A stretch of DNA of 64,000 nt, from the NCBI RefSeq assembly GCF_900302505.1, contig NZ_OMOJ01000006.1, positions 62,001 through 126,000 of the forward strand. The letters are read 5' to 3'. The position numbers and the translations under genes are program-made. This DNA is from Pseudoprimorskyibacter insulae. GTDB lineage: Bacteria; Pseudomonadota; Alphaproteobacteria; Rhodobacterales; Rhodobacteraceae. Numbering within the stretch: the stretch's first letter is position 1; each line of letters begins with the position of its first letter. This document shows, in pieces, positions 39,801 to 49,123 of the stretch. The notes beneath the pieces were generated by a model that was not told the origin of the DNA, did not search any database, and saw nothing but the letters and a program-made list of their open reading frames with translations.

Positions 39801-42581
39801 TTAGCCCGCCGCGCGGGTATCTGGCTTATAGCCGATGCTGTCGGATGCGGTGAACCGGCCACCGCGCGTCTTTTCGATTTTGCCATCGCGCAGCAATTGA
39901 CCAAAGCTGCGAAGGCGATCTTCGCGGCTTGATTCATCCTGCTCGACTTGCGTCACCTTGCTCATCAATTGCGGGCGCGAAAACTGGTCAATGCCTTCCA
40001 CGAAGGACATATACGAGGCGGCAGCCTCCAGCAGATCGGGCAATTCGGTTGCGCCCATATCGGCGGCGAATTGGGCAAAGCCACTGTCCTCCGAACCGGC
40101 GGTCGCGCTGCGGCGCGGGGCGGCAGCGGCGGCGGCGGCACTGACCCGGCGGGGGCGGACCGGACGGGCGGCAGGCGCCTGTTCAGCATCGACACGCTGG
40201 GCGGCGACCAGGGTCAGCGGCGCCGGACGATCGTTCGAAGTTGGGCGTTCGGTGCGCGATCCTGCGGCTTGCGGGCGGCGGGGGCGCACCACATCGGCCA
40301 GATCTTCGCGATAGGCTTGGTTCGCCTCTTCTGGGTCGCGCTTGCGGCCCAGAATACGGTCGGCTTTGGTGGCGGCGACGGCTGCACGCAGATGCGCGAT
40401 GGCCGAGCGGCGGCCTTTGCCTTCGGGCTCATTCAGTTCCGAATTGGTCTGGTTCAGCAGGCGCGAGACGGAATTCGAATCGTCCTCGACGCTGGTTTCG
40501 GTCAGCATCGCGCGGGCCGGGCTGGCCATACGAACGGTTTTGCGCACGCTTTCACGGGCCAAACGTTCGATGGTTGCTTCCATTTCCTCGGTTTTGCGCT
40601 GATCCTCTTCGGCGCGGATGCGTGCCTCGGCCTCGGCCCATTTGCGGGCCTCTTCCTCGTCATCGTCGTCATCGTCGTCATCGTCCCAATCCATGTCCTG
40701 CGCGGCAGGGGCAGGGGCGGCGGCCTGAGGTTCAAGCTCTTCCTCGTCTTCGTCCTCATCGTCCCAATCACCAAAGTTGGATTCGGCAACCTCGTCTTCG
40801 TCGAGGAAATCGTCCTCAGGCAACAGGTCGTCGCTGTCCAGGGTGTCTGCGGCGCGGGCCGGTTCAAGGTCTTCGTCTTCGTCGTCCCAGTCTTCGTCCT
40901 GATCGTCCCAGTCGGTGTCTGCATCTAGATCGGAAACATCGTCTTCGACGTCGTCATCATCATAGGCGGCCATGCTGGCGGCGATGGCGGTTTCGACGCT
41001 GTCGTCTTCGTCCAGATCGGCGACATCCGGCAGTTCAGCGGCAAGGTTTTCTTCGATCTCGGCGCTGAGGGCGGCGAGTTCACGGGCCAGTTCGTCTTCT
41101 TCGTCCGCATCCAGTGTCGACATATCCGCCAGCGGAACCGAGCGTAGAGGCTTGACGGCGGGGGCGGCGTGGGCAGCTTCGGCCACTTCTTCGATTGCGC
41201 CGCGGGCCACGGCATCGTCAAAGACGGCGCGTTTGACGCGGGTGACGCGGGCGCGCAGACGCGGGCGGTCTTCCTCGGCAGGCGCGGGGGCGGTGGACGC
41301 CGCGAATTGACCAAGGTTCAGCGCAGCGGCAGGGGCGGCCACTGCTGCGGCTTCGGCGGGGCCTTCGTTCAGATCCTCGTCGTCGTACAGCAGATCTTCA
41401 TCGTCTTCGAGCAGGTCATCAAGATCGCCATCATCAGCCAAATCCTGTTCGTCTTCCTCGTCATAGAGGTCTTCGTCATCATAATCGGCGTCTTCGGTAA
41501 TATCGTCCGCGTCGTCCTCTTCAAGGTCGATTGCATCCAGCGCGGCCAGCGTGTCATCCAGATCTTCGGCGCTATCGTCGCCCAGACCAAGTGCCGAGAA
41601 ATCAATCGGTTCCTCGTCGTCATCTTCGTCCAGCGAGTTTAGAAGGCTTTCGTCTTCGTCTTCGTCCTCAAGATCGTCCGTTTCGTCGATGTCCAATCCA
41701 TCAAGCAGATCGTCGTCTTCGTCCTCATTCAGCGCGGCAAGGTCTGCCAGATCTTCGTCATCCAGATCCTCAGAGATGTCATCGGCAAACGCGCCCAGCA
41801 GGCTGTCGTCCGATGCGTCGTCCAGATCGGTTTCGTCTTCTTCGTCATCGTCTTCAACCGCGTCAAAGGACATGCCTTCGATTTGCGGCAGCGTGAAGTC
41901 TTCCTCGGCGTCCTCGGCAGTTTCGGCCTCGGGCGCATCGACGTTTTCAACCTCGGGCTGGTTGTCGGTCAGTGCCTCGTTTTCGACGGCATCTGCAAGG
42001 TCCGCTTCCTGATCTGCAAGAAAGGCGGCAATGGACCCATTGTCCGCGCCTCCTTCCTCTTCGGTCTCGGCGTGCTCATCCTCAGTAAAGGCGGGCGCGG
42101 CGGGGGTTCCGACGACAGACCGGATGCGACGCAGTTTTTCTTCGACATTGCGCGGGGCCGGGGCGGCCGCAGCCTTGCCCAGCGGTGGCAGGTCTTCGGC
42201 AAGGTCTTCGGCAAGGTCTTCGGCAGTGTCGTCTTGGGCAGTGTCCTGTTGCGGTTCAGGCTGGCGAGCAGGCACAGCCTGAACCTTGGATGCGGGGGCG
42301 GTGGCAGATCCACCCTCCGGCGCATTCAGCGAGGGGCGCAGAACCACGCCGCCCTTTTCCAGACGCGCCTCAACCCGGCGTTCCACTTCGCGTTCAGCGA
42401 TGCGGGCCAGCATTTCGGTGTCCGGGGTCGGCGGTTCGGCGCCAAAGTAGCGATCATCCGATGCAAGGTCGCGGAAGTATTCGGCAATAGCCTTCATCAT
42501 CCCGAATGAATCGTCGAACCCTTCTAGGGTGCACGAAAACGTCCCGTACGACACCGTAAGGATTTTGTTCGAGTTGACCAT
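39801..42581 (-). CDS. very large acidic protein, unknown function
   Basis: A 926-residue protein without signal peptide or membrane helices. Residues about 1-85 are globular and look conserved (ILTVSYGTFSCTLEGFDDSF, then FRDLASDDRYFGAE). A Pro/Ala linker follows with DLAEDLAEDLAEDL encoded by a 12-bp tandem repeat. Residues about 165-640 are dominated by Asp and Glu, with runs such as DDDDDDDDD. Then comes a charged coiled coil (EARIRAEEDQRKTEEMEATI), a basic Arg/Pro/Ala linker, and a C-terminal domain of about 90 residues (FAQFAADMGATELPDLLEAA, then GKIEKTRGGRFTAS). Relatives are sometimes labelled CheA, but no histidine-kinase motif exists here. The strong acid/base separation suggests a nucleic-acid or ribosome-associated scaffold; this is speculation. 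Confidence 0.85.
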   Translation of the reverse strand: MVNSNKILTVSYGTFSCTLEGFDDSFGMMKAIAEYFRDLASDDRYFGAEPPTPDTEMLARIAEREVERRVEARLEKGGVVLRPSLNAPEGGSATAPASKVQAVPARQPEPQQDTAQDDTAEDLAEDLAEDLPPLGKAAAAPAPRNVEEKLRRIRSVVGTPAAPAFTEDEHAETEEEGGADNGSIAAFLADQEADLADAVENEALTDNQPEVENVDAPEAETAEDAEEDFTLPQIEGMSFDAVEDDDEEDETDLDDASDDSLLGAFADDISEDLDDEDLADLAALNEDEDDDLLDGLDIDETDDLEDEDEDESLLNSLDEDDDEEPIDFSALGLGDDSAEDLDDTLAALDAIDLEEDDADDITEDADYDDEDLYDEEDEQDLADDGDLDDLLEDDEDLLYDDEDLNEGPAEAAAVAAPAAALNLGQFAASTAPAPAEEDRPRLRARVTRVKRAVFDDAVARGAIEEVAEAAHAAPAVKPLRSVPLADMSTLDADEEDELARELAALSAEIEENLAAELPDVADLDEDDSVETAIAASMAAYDDDDVEDDVSDLDADTDWDDQDEDWDDEDEDLEPARAADTLDSDDLLPEDDFLDEDEVAESNFGDWDDEDEDEEELEPQAAAPAPAAQDMDWDDDDDDDDDEEEARKWAEAEARIRAEEDQRKTEEMEATIERLARESVRKTVRMASPARAMLTETSVEDDSNSVSRLLNQTNSELNEPEGKGRRSAIAHLRAAVAATKADRILGRKRDPEEANQAYREDLADVVRPRRPQAAGSRTERPTSNDRPAPLTLVAAQRVDAEQAPAARPVRPRRVSAAAAAAAPRRSATAGSEDSGFAQFAADMGATELPDLLEAAASYMSFVEGIDQFSRPQLMSKVTQVEQDESSREDRLRSFGQLLRDGKIEKTRGGRFTASDSIGYKPDTRAAG
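42191..42226. repeat. 12-bp tandem repeat inside the acidic gene
   Basis: Three units of GGTCTTCGGCAA (the last ending AG), encoding AEDL repeats on the minus strand. The copy number may vary between strains. Confidence 0.8.
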
Positions 42582-42718
42582 AAGCCATTAACCTTTCACT
42601 ACATTCGGCCTAGCACATAGAAGGGTCACAGCGTCTAAAGGTGAACGAATCTGTGCCAATGAGGGTATCATTTCGTGACGTGTTTGTGATCTGTTTCCGA
42701 AATGAGGATTAATATTGC

Positions 42719-43405
42719 ATGGATATAGGAATTGTTCGCAGTACTTCCATGGTCGCCTTGGTCGGTGGTGGGCGCAGCGACAAATCCGAATTGGAGCCGC
42801 TATTGATGACGGCTTCGCATCTGGTTGCCGCCGATGGCGGCGCTGACCGCCTGTTTGACTGGGGCATTCAGCCCGACGCGGTGATCGGCGATCTTGATTC
42901 CGCCTCGCCTACGGTGTTGGCCGCGCTGCCTGCGGGCTGTGTGCACCACATCGCCGAACAGGATAGCACGGATTTCGACAAATGCCTGCGCAATATCGTG
43001 GCACCGATGGTTGTGGGCGTCGGCTTTCTGGGCGGGCGTGTGGATCATGAACTGGCGGTTCTGAACGTTCTGGTGCGTCATGGGCATCGCCGCTGCGTGC
43101 TGGTCGGGCAGGACGATGTGATCGCCCATATCCCCCCCGCGCTTGACCTGCCGCTGCCAGAAGGCGCGCGTGTGTCCTTGTTTCCACTGTTGCCGGTTCA
43201 GGGGCAATCGACAGGGCTGCGCTGGCCGATTGACGGGCTGGCAATGGCCCCCGGCGGGCAGACCGGCACTTCGAATGAGGCAACGGGACATGTGTCGTTG
43301 CGGATGGACGGGCCGGGGATGCTGGTGCTGCTGGACAGCCATTGGCGCGATCTGCTGATCGACGCCCTGCGCCGCGCCCCCAAGGATTGGCCGGACCGCC
43401 GTTAA
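42719..43405 (+). CDS. thiN: thiamine diphosphokinase
   Basis: Transfers pyrophosphate from ATP to thiamine. It has 228 residues. The N-terminal catalytic domain has LVAADGGADRLFDWGIQPDAVIGDLDS (parts of the conserved AADGG and GDLDS motifs), QDSTDFDKCL and FLGGRVDHELAVL, all diagnostic of the TPK fold. The C-terminal beta domain includes LRWPIDGL and SNEATGHVSLRMDG. The stop overlaps the stop of the convergent sdaA (TTAA, 43402-43405). Confidence 0.92.
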   Translation: MDIGIVRSTSMVALVGGGRSDKSELEPLLMTASHLVAADGGADRLFDWGIQPDAVIGDLDSASPTVLAALPAGCVHHIAEQDSTDFDKCLRNIVAPMVVGVGFLGGRVDHELAVLNVLVRHGHRRCVLVGQDDVIAHIPPALDLPLPEGARVSLFPLLPVQGQSTGLRWPIDGLAMAPGGQTGTSNEATGHVSLRMDGPGMLVLLDSHWRDLLIDALRRAPKDWPDRR

Positions 43406-44775
43406 CAGTTCGGCACGTTTACAGCCAAACCACCAAGCGAGGTTTCTTTATACTTCTCGCTCATGTCGTGGCCGGTTTGGCGCATTGTTTCGATGCAGGC
43501 GTCCAGCGGTACAAGGTGCTGGCCATCGCCGCGCAGGGCGAGCGATGCCGCCGACACGGCCTTGATCGTCCCCAGCCCGTTGCGTTCGATGCAGGGCACC
43601 TGCACCAAGCCCTTCACCGGATCGCAGGTCATGCCAAGGTGATGCTCCAACGCGATTTCAGCGGCGTTTTCGATCTGTTCGGGCGTTCCACCCATCACCG
43701 CACAAAGCCCTGCCGCCGCCATGGCCGAGGCGCTGCCGACTTCGGCCTGACATCCGGCCTCAGCCCCCGAAATGGAGGCGTTGTATTTGACCAACCCACC
43801 AATCGAAGCGGCGGTCAGAAGAAAATCGGGGATGCGGGACCGCGTGGCGCCCGGTACGAAATCCAGCCAATAGCGAATGGTGGCCGGAACAACGCCCGCC
43901 GCGCCATTCGTCGGGGCGGTGACCACCTGACCGCCAGCGGCGTTTTCTTCGTTCACCGCCATGGCGAACGCGCTCATCCAATCGTTGATCGTATGGGGCG
44001 GCGCGATGTTCAGCCCGCGTTCAGCCAAAAGCGATGCGTGCATCGCCTTGGCCCGTCTACGCACCTTTAGCCCGCCGGGCAGGGTGCCATCGCTTGCAAG
44101 CCCGCGTTCGATACAGGCGTTCATCACGTCCCAGATCCGTTCTAGCCCGCGATCCAGCCGATCCACACCGCCCCGTGCGATTTCATTGCTGCGTTTCATC
44201 TGGGCGATGGTCTTGCCGGTGGCATTGGCCATCTCCAGCATCTCGGCTGCGGTTTTGAACGGGTGCGGCACCGGCGGGCCATCATCGGTATCGCGGCCTG
44301 CGGCCAGTTCATCGGCGGTCAGAACAAAGCCGCCACCGATAGAATAATAGGTCTCCTGCAAGATCACGTCGCCTTGGTGGTCGAGTGCCATCAGGATCAT
44401 GCCATTGGCATGGCCGGACAGGGGGCGGTCATAGTCGAAGATCAGATCGGTTGCGGGGTTGAACACCATCGGGTCATGCCCATCCGGGCAAACGGTGCCT
44501 TCGGCGGTGATCCGGGCCAGTTCGGCCTCGGCCTTGTCCTGATCGTAGGTTTCCGGCGCAAACCCTGCGAGGCCCAGAATGGTAGCGCGGTCGGTGGCGT
44601 GGCCAACACCGGTAAAGGCCAATGACCCATGCAGCGACCCGCGCAGCCCGTGCACCGCAAAGGGCGCAGCCTTGATCGTCTCAAGAAATCGCCCGGCAGC
44701 CACCATCGGCCCCATTGTATGCGAGGACGACGGACCAACGCCCACTTTGAACATGTCGAAGACCGATAGAAACAT
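43402..44775 (-). CDS. sdaA: L-serine ammonia-lyase (iron-sulfur type)
   Basis: Deaminates serine to pyruvate and ammonia. It is a single-chain enzyme of 457 residues. The N-terminal beta domain begins FLSVFDMFKVGVGPSSSHTMGPM. The catalytic alpha domain holds cluster cysteines in AEAGCQAEVGSASAMAAAGLC and MTCDPVKGLVQVPCIERN. The start at 44775 is clear; an open frame continues upstream through the GST gene but is only its shadow. It overlaps the GST stop by one base (TAATG), so the two are coupled. Confidence 0.96.
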   Translation of the reverse strand: MFLSVFDMFKVGVGPSSSHTMGPMVAAGRFLETIKAAPFAVHGLRGSLHGSLAFTGVGHATDRATILGLAGFAPETYDQDKAEAELARITAEGTVCPDGHDPMVFNPATDLIFDYDRPLSGHANGMILMALDHQGDVILQETYYSIGGGFVLTADELAAGRDTDDGPPVPHPFKTAAEMLEMANATGKTIAQMKRSNEIARGGVDRLDRGLERIWDVMNACIERGLASDGTLPGGLKVRRRAKAMHASLLAERGLNIAPPHTINDWMSAFAMAVNEENAAGGQVVTAPTNGAAGVVPATIRYWLDFVPGATRSRIPDFLLTAASIGGLVKYNASISGAEAGCQAEVGSASAMAAAGLCAVMGGTPEQIENAAEIALEHHLGMTCDPVKGLVQVPCIERNGLGTIKAVSAASLALRGDGQHLVPLDACIETMRQTGHDMSEKYKETSLGGLAVNVPNC

Positions 44776-45476
44776 TACAGGGCGCTTCCTTCTGGGGGCG
44801 TCGGCGGCTCCGGCGCGGTAAACGGGTGCGGGCCAAGCCCTTCGGCTTTGATGGCGGCCTGTGCGCTTGGGCGTTGTTCGAACAATTGCGCCATGCGGGC
44901 CAGTGCGGGCAAGTCTGCAAGGCGGAACCAATCCGTCTGCCCAGCGGGATAAAGCGCGCTCCAACGCAGCAACGGGGCGGCGTAGCAATCCAAGATATTT
45001 GGCGCGCCCCCGCCGAAATAGGGGCCTTGTCGTGTGGCCAAGGCCGCATCCAGCAGTGCCCATTCCGACATCAGCGTCGATTGCACATGACGGCGCAGCG
45101 CGGATTGCGCCTCTGCCCCATCGCCTGCGTAACGATTCGGATAAAAGGTCATGCGCAGCCCGGCGTGGACGGTGTTCGACGTAAAGAACAGCCATTTCAA
45201 AAGCCCGGCGCGGGCGGGGGCGGTGATGGCGGGGGCCATTGCGCCATGCCGATCGGCCAGCCAAAGCAAAATCGCGGCGGTTTCAAAGATCGGCCCATCC
45301 GGGGTTTCAAGCGTCGGGATTTTGGCGGCGGGGTTCAGCGCGCGATAGGCATCAGATGCCTGCGCATGACCGGCGCGATCGACAAGCCGGGTTCGGTAAG
45401 GCAGGCCAAGTTCCTCTAACGTAAGGCGAACCGCAAGCGAGGCGTTGTCTGGGGCATAGTGAAGCACGTAATCCAT
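44775..45476 (-). CDS. glutathione S-transferase family protein
   Basis: A 233-residue cytosolic GST. The N-terminal thioredoxin-like domain (about 1-80) has YAPDNASLAVRLTLEELGL and the glutathione-binding cis-Pro region AAKIPTLETPDGPIFETAAILLWL (shown in part). An all-helical C-terminal domain follows. The usual N-terminal Ser/Cys is replaced by Asp-Asn-Ala-Ser, so Ser11 may be the active residue. It is coupled to sdaA downstream. The substrate is unknown. Confidence 0.88.
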   Translation of the reverse strand: MDYVLHYAPDNASLAVRLTLEELGLPYRTRLVDRAGHAQASDAYRALNPAAKIPTLETPDGPIFETAAILLWLADRHGAMAPAITAPARAGLLKWLFFTSNTVHAGLRMTFYPNRYAGDGAEAQSALRRHVQSTLMSEWALLDAALATRQGPYFGGGAPNILDCYAAPLLRWSALYPAGQTDWFRLADLPALARMAQLFEQRPSAQAAIKAEGLGPHPFTAPEPPTPPEGSAL

Positions 45477-45668
45477 AGGGTCTTCTACCGCAGCACATTG
45501 CCCATGTCCTGAGTCGAAAGCGACTTAATCGCGGCAATTGCGTCTTTCGCGCATGCATTGTGCGCGATGGAGATCACTCATGGACGAATTGTGCTGCTCT
45601 GCGTTTTCTCACTCGCACGGCGGGGGCGAACGTCCTATAACTGCCAAAAAGCAAGGAGGTGCGCCTAC

Positions 45669-46454
45669 ATGACCGTTGAGCTTTCCCCGATCGACCGAGC
45701 CAAGTTCGTGTCCGCCAAAAGGGCAGCGGAATTCGTTGAAGATGGCATGCGGGTCGGTCTTGGAACAGGGTCAACTGCGGCATGGCTGGTGCGCTGCCTG
45801 GGCGAACGGGTCCGTGACAATGGCTTGCGCATTCGCGGAGTGCCGACCTCGGCCCGGACGGCGAAACTGGCGCGGGACGTCGGGATTGAGGTCATCACGC
45901 TGGACGATGCGCGTTGGCTGGACCTGACGATTGATGGCGCAGATGAATTCGATCAGGAACTGAACCTGATCAAAGGCGGCGGCGGTGCCCTGCTTCAGGA
46001 AAAGATCGTCGCCACGGCCAGCGACCAGATGATTGTCATCGCTGATGCCGCCAAAGAGGTTGAAAGCCTTGGCGCTTTCCCGCTGCCGGTTGAGGTGATC
46101 AAGTTCGGCTGGCGCACCACACAAGCCCTGATCGAAGAGACACTGATTTCCATGGATGTCATGGGGCGGACCTCGACCCTGCGGATGAATGGCGATCAGC
46201 CCTATGTGACCGACGAAGGCAATTACATCATCGATCTGCATCTGAACCGGATCGAAAACACCCGCCAATTGGCGCTGGTGCTGAACCAGATGCCGGGTGT
46301 GGTTGAAAACGGTTTGTTCGTGGATATCTGCGATGTGGTGGTGATCGGCAATTCCGATGGCCGCGTCGAAGTGCGCGATATCAACGAAGGCACCGTGCGC
46401 GAAGAACAGATGGATGTCGGCGATAGCGACAACCTGTTCGTTGACGGTGACTAG
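45669..46454 (+). CDS. rpiA: ribose-5-phosphate isomerase A
   Basis: Interconverts ribose 5-phosphate and ribulose 5-phosphate. It has 261 residues. Motifs: VGLGTGSTAAWLVRCLGE (phosphate loop), TIDGADEFDQELNLIKGGGG (catalytic Asp/Glu, shown in part) and LLQEKIVA. A perfect AAGGAGGTG ends 7 nt before ATG 45669. The 190-bp region upstream, divergent from the GST gene, should hold its promoter. gor follows after 106 bp. Confidence 0.96.
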   Translation: MTVELSPIDRAKFVSAKRAAEFVEDGMRVGLGTGSTAAWLVRCLGERVRDNGLRIRGVPTSARTAKLARDVGIEVITLDDARWLDLTIDGADEFDQELNLIKGGGGALLQEKIVATASDQMIVIADAAKEVESLGAFPLPVEVIKFGWRTTQALIEETLISMDVMGRTSTLRMNGDQPYVTDEGNYIIDLHLNRIENTRQLALVLNQMPGVVENGLFVDICDVVVIGNSDGRVEVRDINEGTVREEQMDVGDSDNLFVDGD

Positions 46455-46560
46455 GCGTCACCGCTTCACAGCTTAAGGATTTCGCCGTGATCCGGCCTTG
46501 CACTGGTCATTTCCGGGACCATGTGTGATACCGGCATGACATCGAAATGGAGACAGGCGC

Positions 46561-47922
46561 ATGAGCGATTTTGACTTTGACCTTTTCGTGATTGGTGGCG
46601 GTTCCGGCGGCGTCCGGGCGGCACGGGTCGCAGCCGGAGAGACCGGCGCGAAGGTCGGTCTGGCTGAAGAAGATCGCTATGGCGGCACCTGCGTTCAGCG
46701 CGGCTGTGTGCCTAAAAAGCTGATGGTATTTGCCTCGACCTATGGCGAAATGGCCAAAGATGCCCGCGAATATGGCTGGGACATGCAGGCGGGTGATTTT
46801 TCGTGGGATGTGTTCAAAGGCAAGCTGGAAGGCGAACTTGATCGTTTGGAAGGCGTGTACCGCCGGTTGCTGAACGGGTCGGGCGTGGAAATGTTCGACG
46901 CGCGTGCGACAGTGGTCGATGCGCATACCGTGCAGCTCAGCACGGGCGAACGCAAAACCGCCAAGCATATCCTGATCGCCGTGGGCGGCGCACCGACGCT
47001 GGCCGATATTCCGGGCGCGGACCTGGCCATCACCTCGAATGAGATTTTCCACCTTGAAACGCTGCCCAAGTCGATCCTGATCCTTGGCGGCGGCTATATC
47101 GCCTGTGAATTTGCCTGCATTCTGCACGGCTTGGGCGTTGAGGTGACACAGTATTATCGCGGTGCGCAGATCCTGCGCGGCTTTGATGACGAAGCGCGCG
47201 GTCTGATCGCCGAGGAAATGACCCAGCGCGGGATTGGCCTGCACCTTGGCACCAATATCCTGTCGATGGAAAAAGTCGAAGGCGGCATCAAGGTCAAGGC
47301 GACCAATGGGTCGGAACAGGTGTTCGAACAAGTAATGTTCGCCACAGGCCGCACGCCGAAAACCGAAGGTCTGGTTGCCCCGGATCTGGGGGTCGAACTC
47401 GACCGTCAGGGCGCCATTGTCGTGGATGAATACAGCCAGACCAAGGTTCCTTCGATCTATGCGATTGGCGATGTGACCAACCGCGTGAACCTGACCCCGG
47501 TCGCCATCCGCGAAGGCATGGCGTTTGTGGAAACCGTGTTCAAAGGCAACCCGACCCCGGTCGATCATGACCTGATCCCGTCGGCGGTGTTCACACAGCC
47601 TGAACTTGGCACCGTTGGCCTAAGCGAAGAACAGGCGCGCGACAATGGCCCGATTGAGGTCTACTGCACCTCGTTCCGGCCGATGAAGACATCATTTATT
47701 GGCAAGCAAGATCGCGTGCTGATGAAGCTGATCGTTTGCGCCGACACCCGCAAGGTTCTGGGCTGTCACATCGTTGCCCCCGAAGCGGGGGAAATGATCC
47801 AGCTTGCGGGTATTGCCGTAAAGATGGGCGCAACCAAAGAAGACTTCGACCGCACCGTGGCGGTGCATCCGACGATGTCGGAAGAACTGGTCACGATGCG
47901 CAATCCGACACGAACAGCTTGA
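46561..47922 (+). CDS. gor: glutathione-disulfide reductase
   Basis: Reduces GSSG with NADPH and keeps the cytoplasm reduced. It has 453 residues. FAD motif FVIGGGSGGVRAARVAA, redox-active disulfide GGTCVQRGCVPKKL (about Cys42/Cys47), NAD(P)-binding ILGGGYIACEFACILHGLG, and the C-terminal catalytic VAVHPTMSEELVTM. It sits just after rpiA, with the pentose-phosphate isomerase as a functional neighbour, and ahead of the hflKC unit. Confidence 0.97.
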   Translation: MSDFDFDLFVIGGGSGGVRAARVAAGETGAKVGLAEEDRYGGTCVQRGCVPKKLMVFASTYGEMAKDAREYGWDMQAGDFSWDVFKGKLEGELDRLEGVYRRLLNGSGVEMFDARATVVDAHTVQLSTGERKTAKHILIAVGGAPTLADIPGADLAITSNEIFHLETLPKSILILGGGYIACEFACILHGLGVEVTQYYRGAQILRGFDDEARGLIAEEMTQRGIGLHLGTNILSMEKVEGGIKVKATNGSEQVFEQVMFATGRTPKTEGLVAPDLGVELDRQGAIVVDEYSQTKVPSIYAIGDVTNRVNLTPVAIREGMAFVETVFKGNPTPVDHDLIPSAVFTQPELGTVGLSEEQARDNGPIEVYCTSFRPMKTSFIGKQDRVLMKLIVCADTRKVLGCHIVAPEAGEMIQLAGIAVKMGATKEDFDRTVAVHPTMSEELVTMRNPTRTA

Positions 47923-47986
47923 TATCTTGCAAAAGATACACAGGTTAGACCCGGACATGGGTAAGATGAAAGAGGGAAGGACCCTT

Positions 47987-49123
47987 ATGGCAGGCAACAG
48001 CGGCGGCCCCTGGGGCGGCGGAGGCGGAAACAGCAACGGTGGCAACCGTGGCAATTCCGGCGGTGGCAACAACGGCGGCGGACGTCGTCCGGGGGAAGAC
48101 CCGCAGATCCCAGAGATCGACGAGTTGGTCAAAAAAGGCCAAGAGCGTCTGCGCGTTCTGGTGGGCGGTGGCGGCGGTGGTCGCGGATCGTCCTCGGGCG
48201 GCGGTTCGGGCGGTCCGGGCTTTACGCGTGGCACCATCGCGCTGGGCGCATTGGCCGCTGTCGGTCTTTGGGCTTTCAGCAGCTTTTATACGGTCAAGCC
48301 CGAAGAACAGTCGGTTGAACTGTTCCTTGGCGAATATTACTCGACCGGCAATCCTGGTCTGAACTTCGCGCCTTGGCCCTTCGTCACCGCCGAAGTGATC
48401 CCGGTTACGCGCGAACAGACCGAAGACATCGGTGTGGGCGGTCGCGGCAGCGACGCGGGTCTGATGCTGACGGGGGACGAAAATATCGTTGATATTGATT
48501 TCCAGGTTGTCTGGAACATCAATGACCCGGCCAAGTATCTGTTTAACCTGCGTGATCCGCGCATGACCATTCGCGCTGTGTCTGAATCGGCGATGCGCGA
48601 AATCATCGCTCAGTCCGAATTGGCGCCGATCCTGAACCGCGATCGTGGTTCAATTGCCAGCCGTTTGCAGGACCTGATTCAATCGACGCTGAACAGCTAT
48701 GACAGCGGCGTGAACGTGGTGCGTGTGAACTTCGACAAGGCCGACCCGCCCGAGCAGGTCATCAGCGCCTTCCGCGAAGTACAGGCTGCGGAACAGGAAC
48801 GCGACCGTTTGGAAAAGCAGGCTGACGCCTATGCCAACCGGATCGTTGCCGAAGCCCGCGGTGAAGCCGCGCAGGTTATGGAAGAGGCCGAAGGCTATCG
48901 CGCCCGCGTCGTGAATGAGGCCGAGGGTGAAGCCAGCCGTTTCCGCGCTGTTCTGACCGAATACCAAAAGGCACCCGATGTGACGCGCAAGCGTCTTTAT
49001 CTGGAAACGATGGAAAACGTTCTCGGCAGCGTCGACAAGATTATCATTGATGACAAGGCCGAAGGCGGGCAGGGCGTCGTGCCCTATCTGCCGCTGAACG
49101 AACTGCGCCGGGGGAGCAACTGA
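47987..49123 (+). CDS. hflK: FtsH protease modulator HflK
   Basis: An SPFH/prohibitin-type inner-membrane protein that forms the HflKC cage around the FtsH protease. It has 378 residues. A glycine/asparagine-rich N-terminus (GGPWGGGGGNSNGGNRGNSG and following) precedes one membrane helix (IALGALAAVGLWAFSSFY), the SPFH domain (EQSVELFLGEYY to LAPILNRDRGSI) and a long coiled coil with repeated Ala/Glu (AEARGEAAQVMEEAEGYRAR). ATG 47987 has AGGGAAGGA upstream. The stop overlaps the hflC start (TGATG region). Confidence 0.95.
   Translation: MAGNSGGPWGGGGGNSNGGNRGNSGGGNNGGGRRPGEDPQIPEIDELVKKGQERLRVLVGGGGGGRGSSSGGGSGGPGFTRGTIALGALAAVGLWAFSSFYTVKPEEQSVELFLGEYYSTGNPGLNFAPWPFVTAEVIPVTREQTEDIGVGGRGSDAGLMLTGDENIVDIDFQVVWNINDPAKYLFNLRDPRMTIRAVSESAMREIIAQSELAPILNRDRGSIASRLQDLIQSTLNSYDSGVNVVRVNFDKADPPEQVISAFREVQAAEQERDRLEKQADAYANRIVAEARGEAAQVMEEAEGYRARVVNEAEGEASRFRAVLTEYQKAPDVTRKRLYLETMENVLGSVDKIIIDDKAEGGQGVVPYLPLNELRRGSN

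Noticed and set aside
40241-42512. Several plus-strand frames in the acidic gene, rich in Ser, Arg or Phe/Val
   Set aside because: They are the antisense reading of Asp/Glu codons (GAC, GAT, GAA, GAG) and have low complexity.
39801-42581. Annotation of the acidic gene as chemotaxis protein CheA
   Set aside because: No Hpt, dimerisation, HATPase or CheW domain is present; the label would be an error carried between genomes.
44776-45264. Upstream extension of sdaA across the GST gene
   Set aside because: The extension is the GST gene in another frame; SdaA has its conserved N-terminus at 44775.
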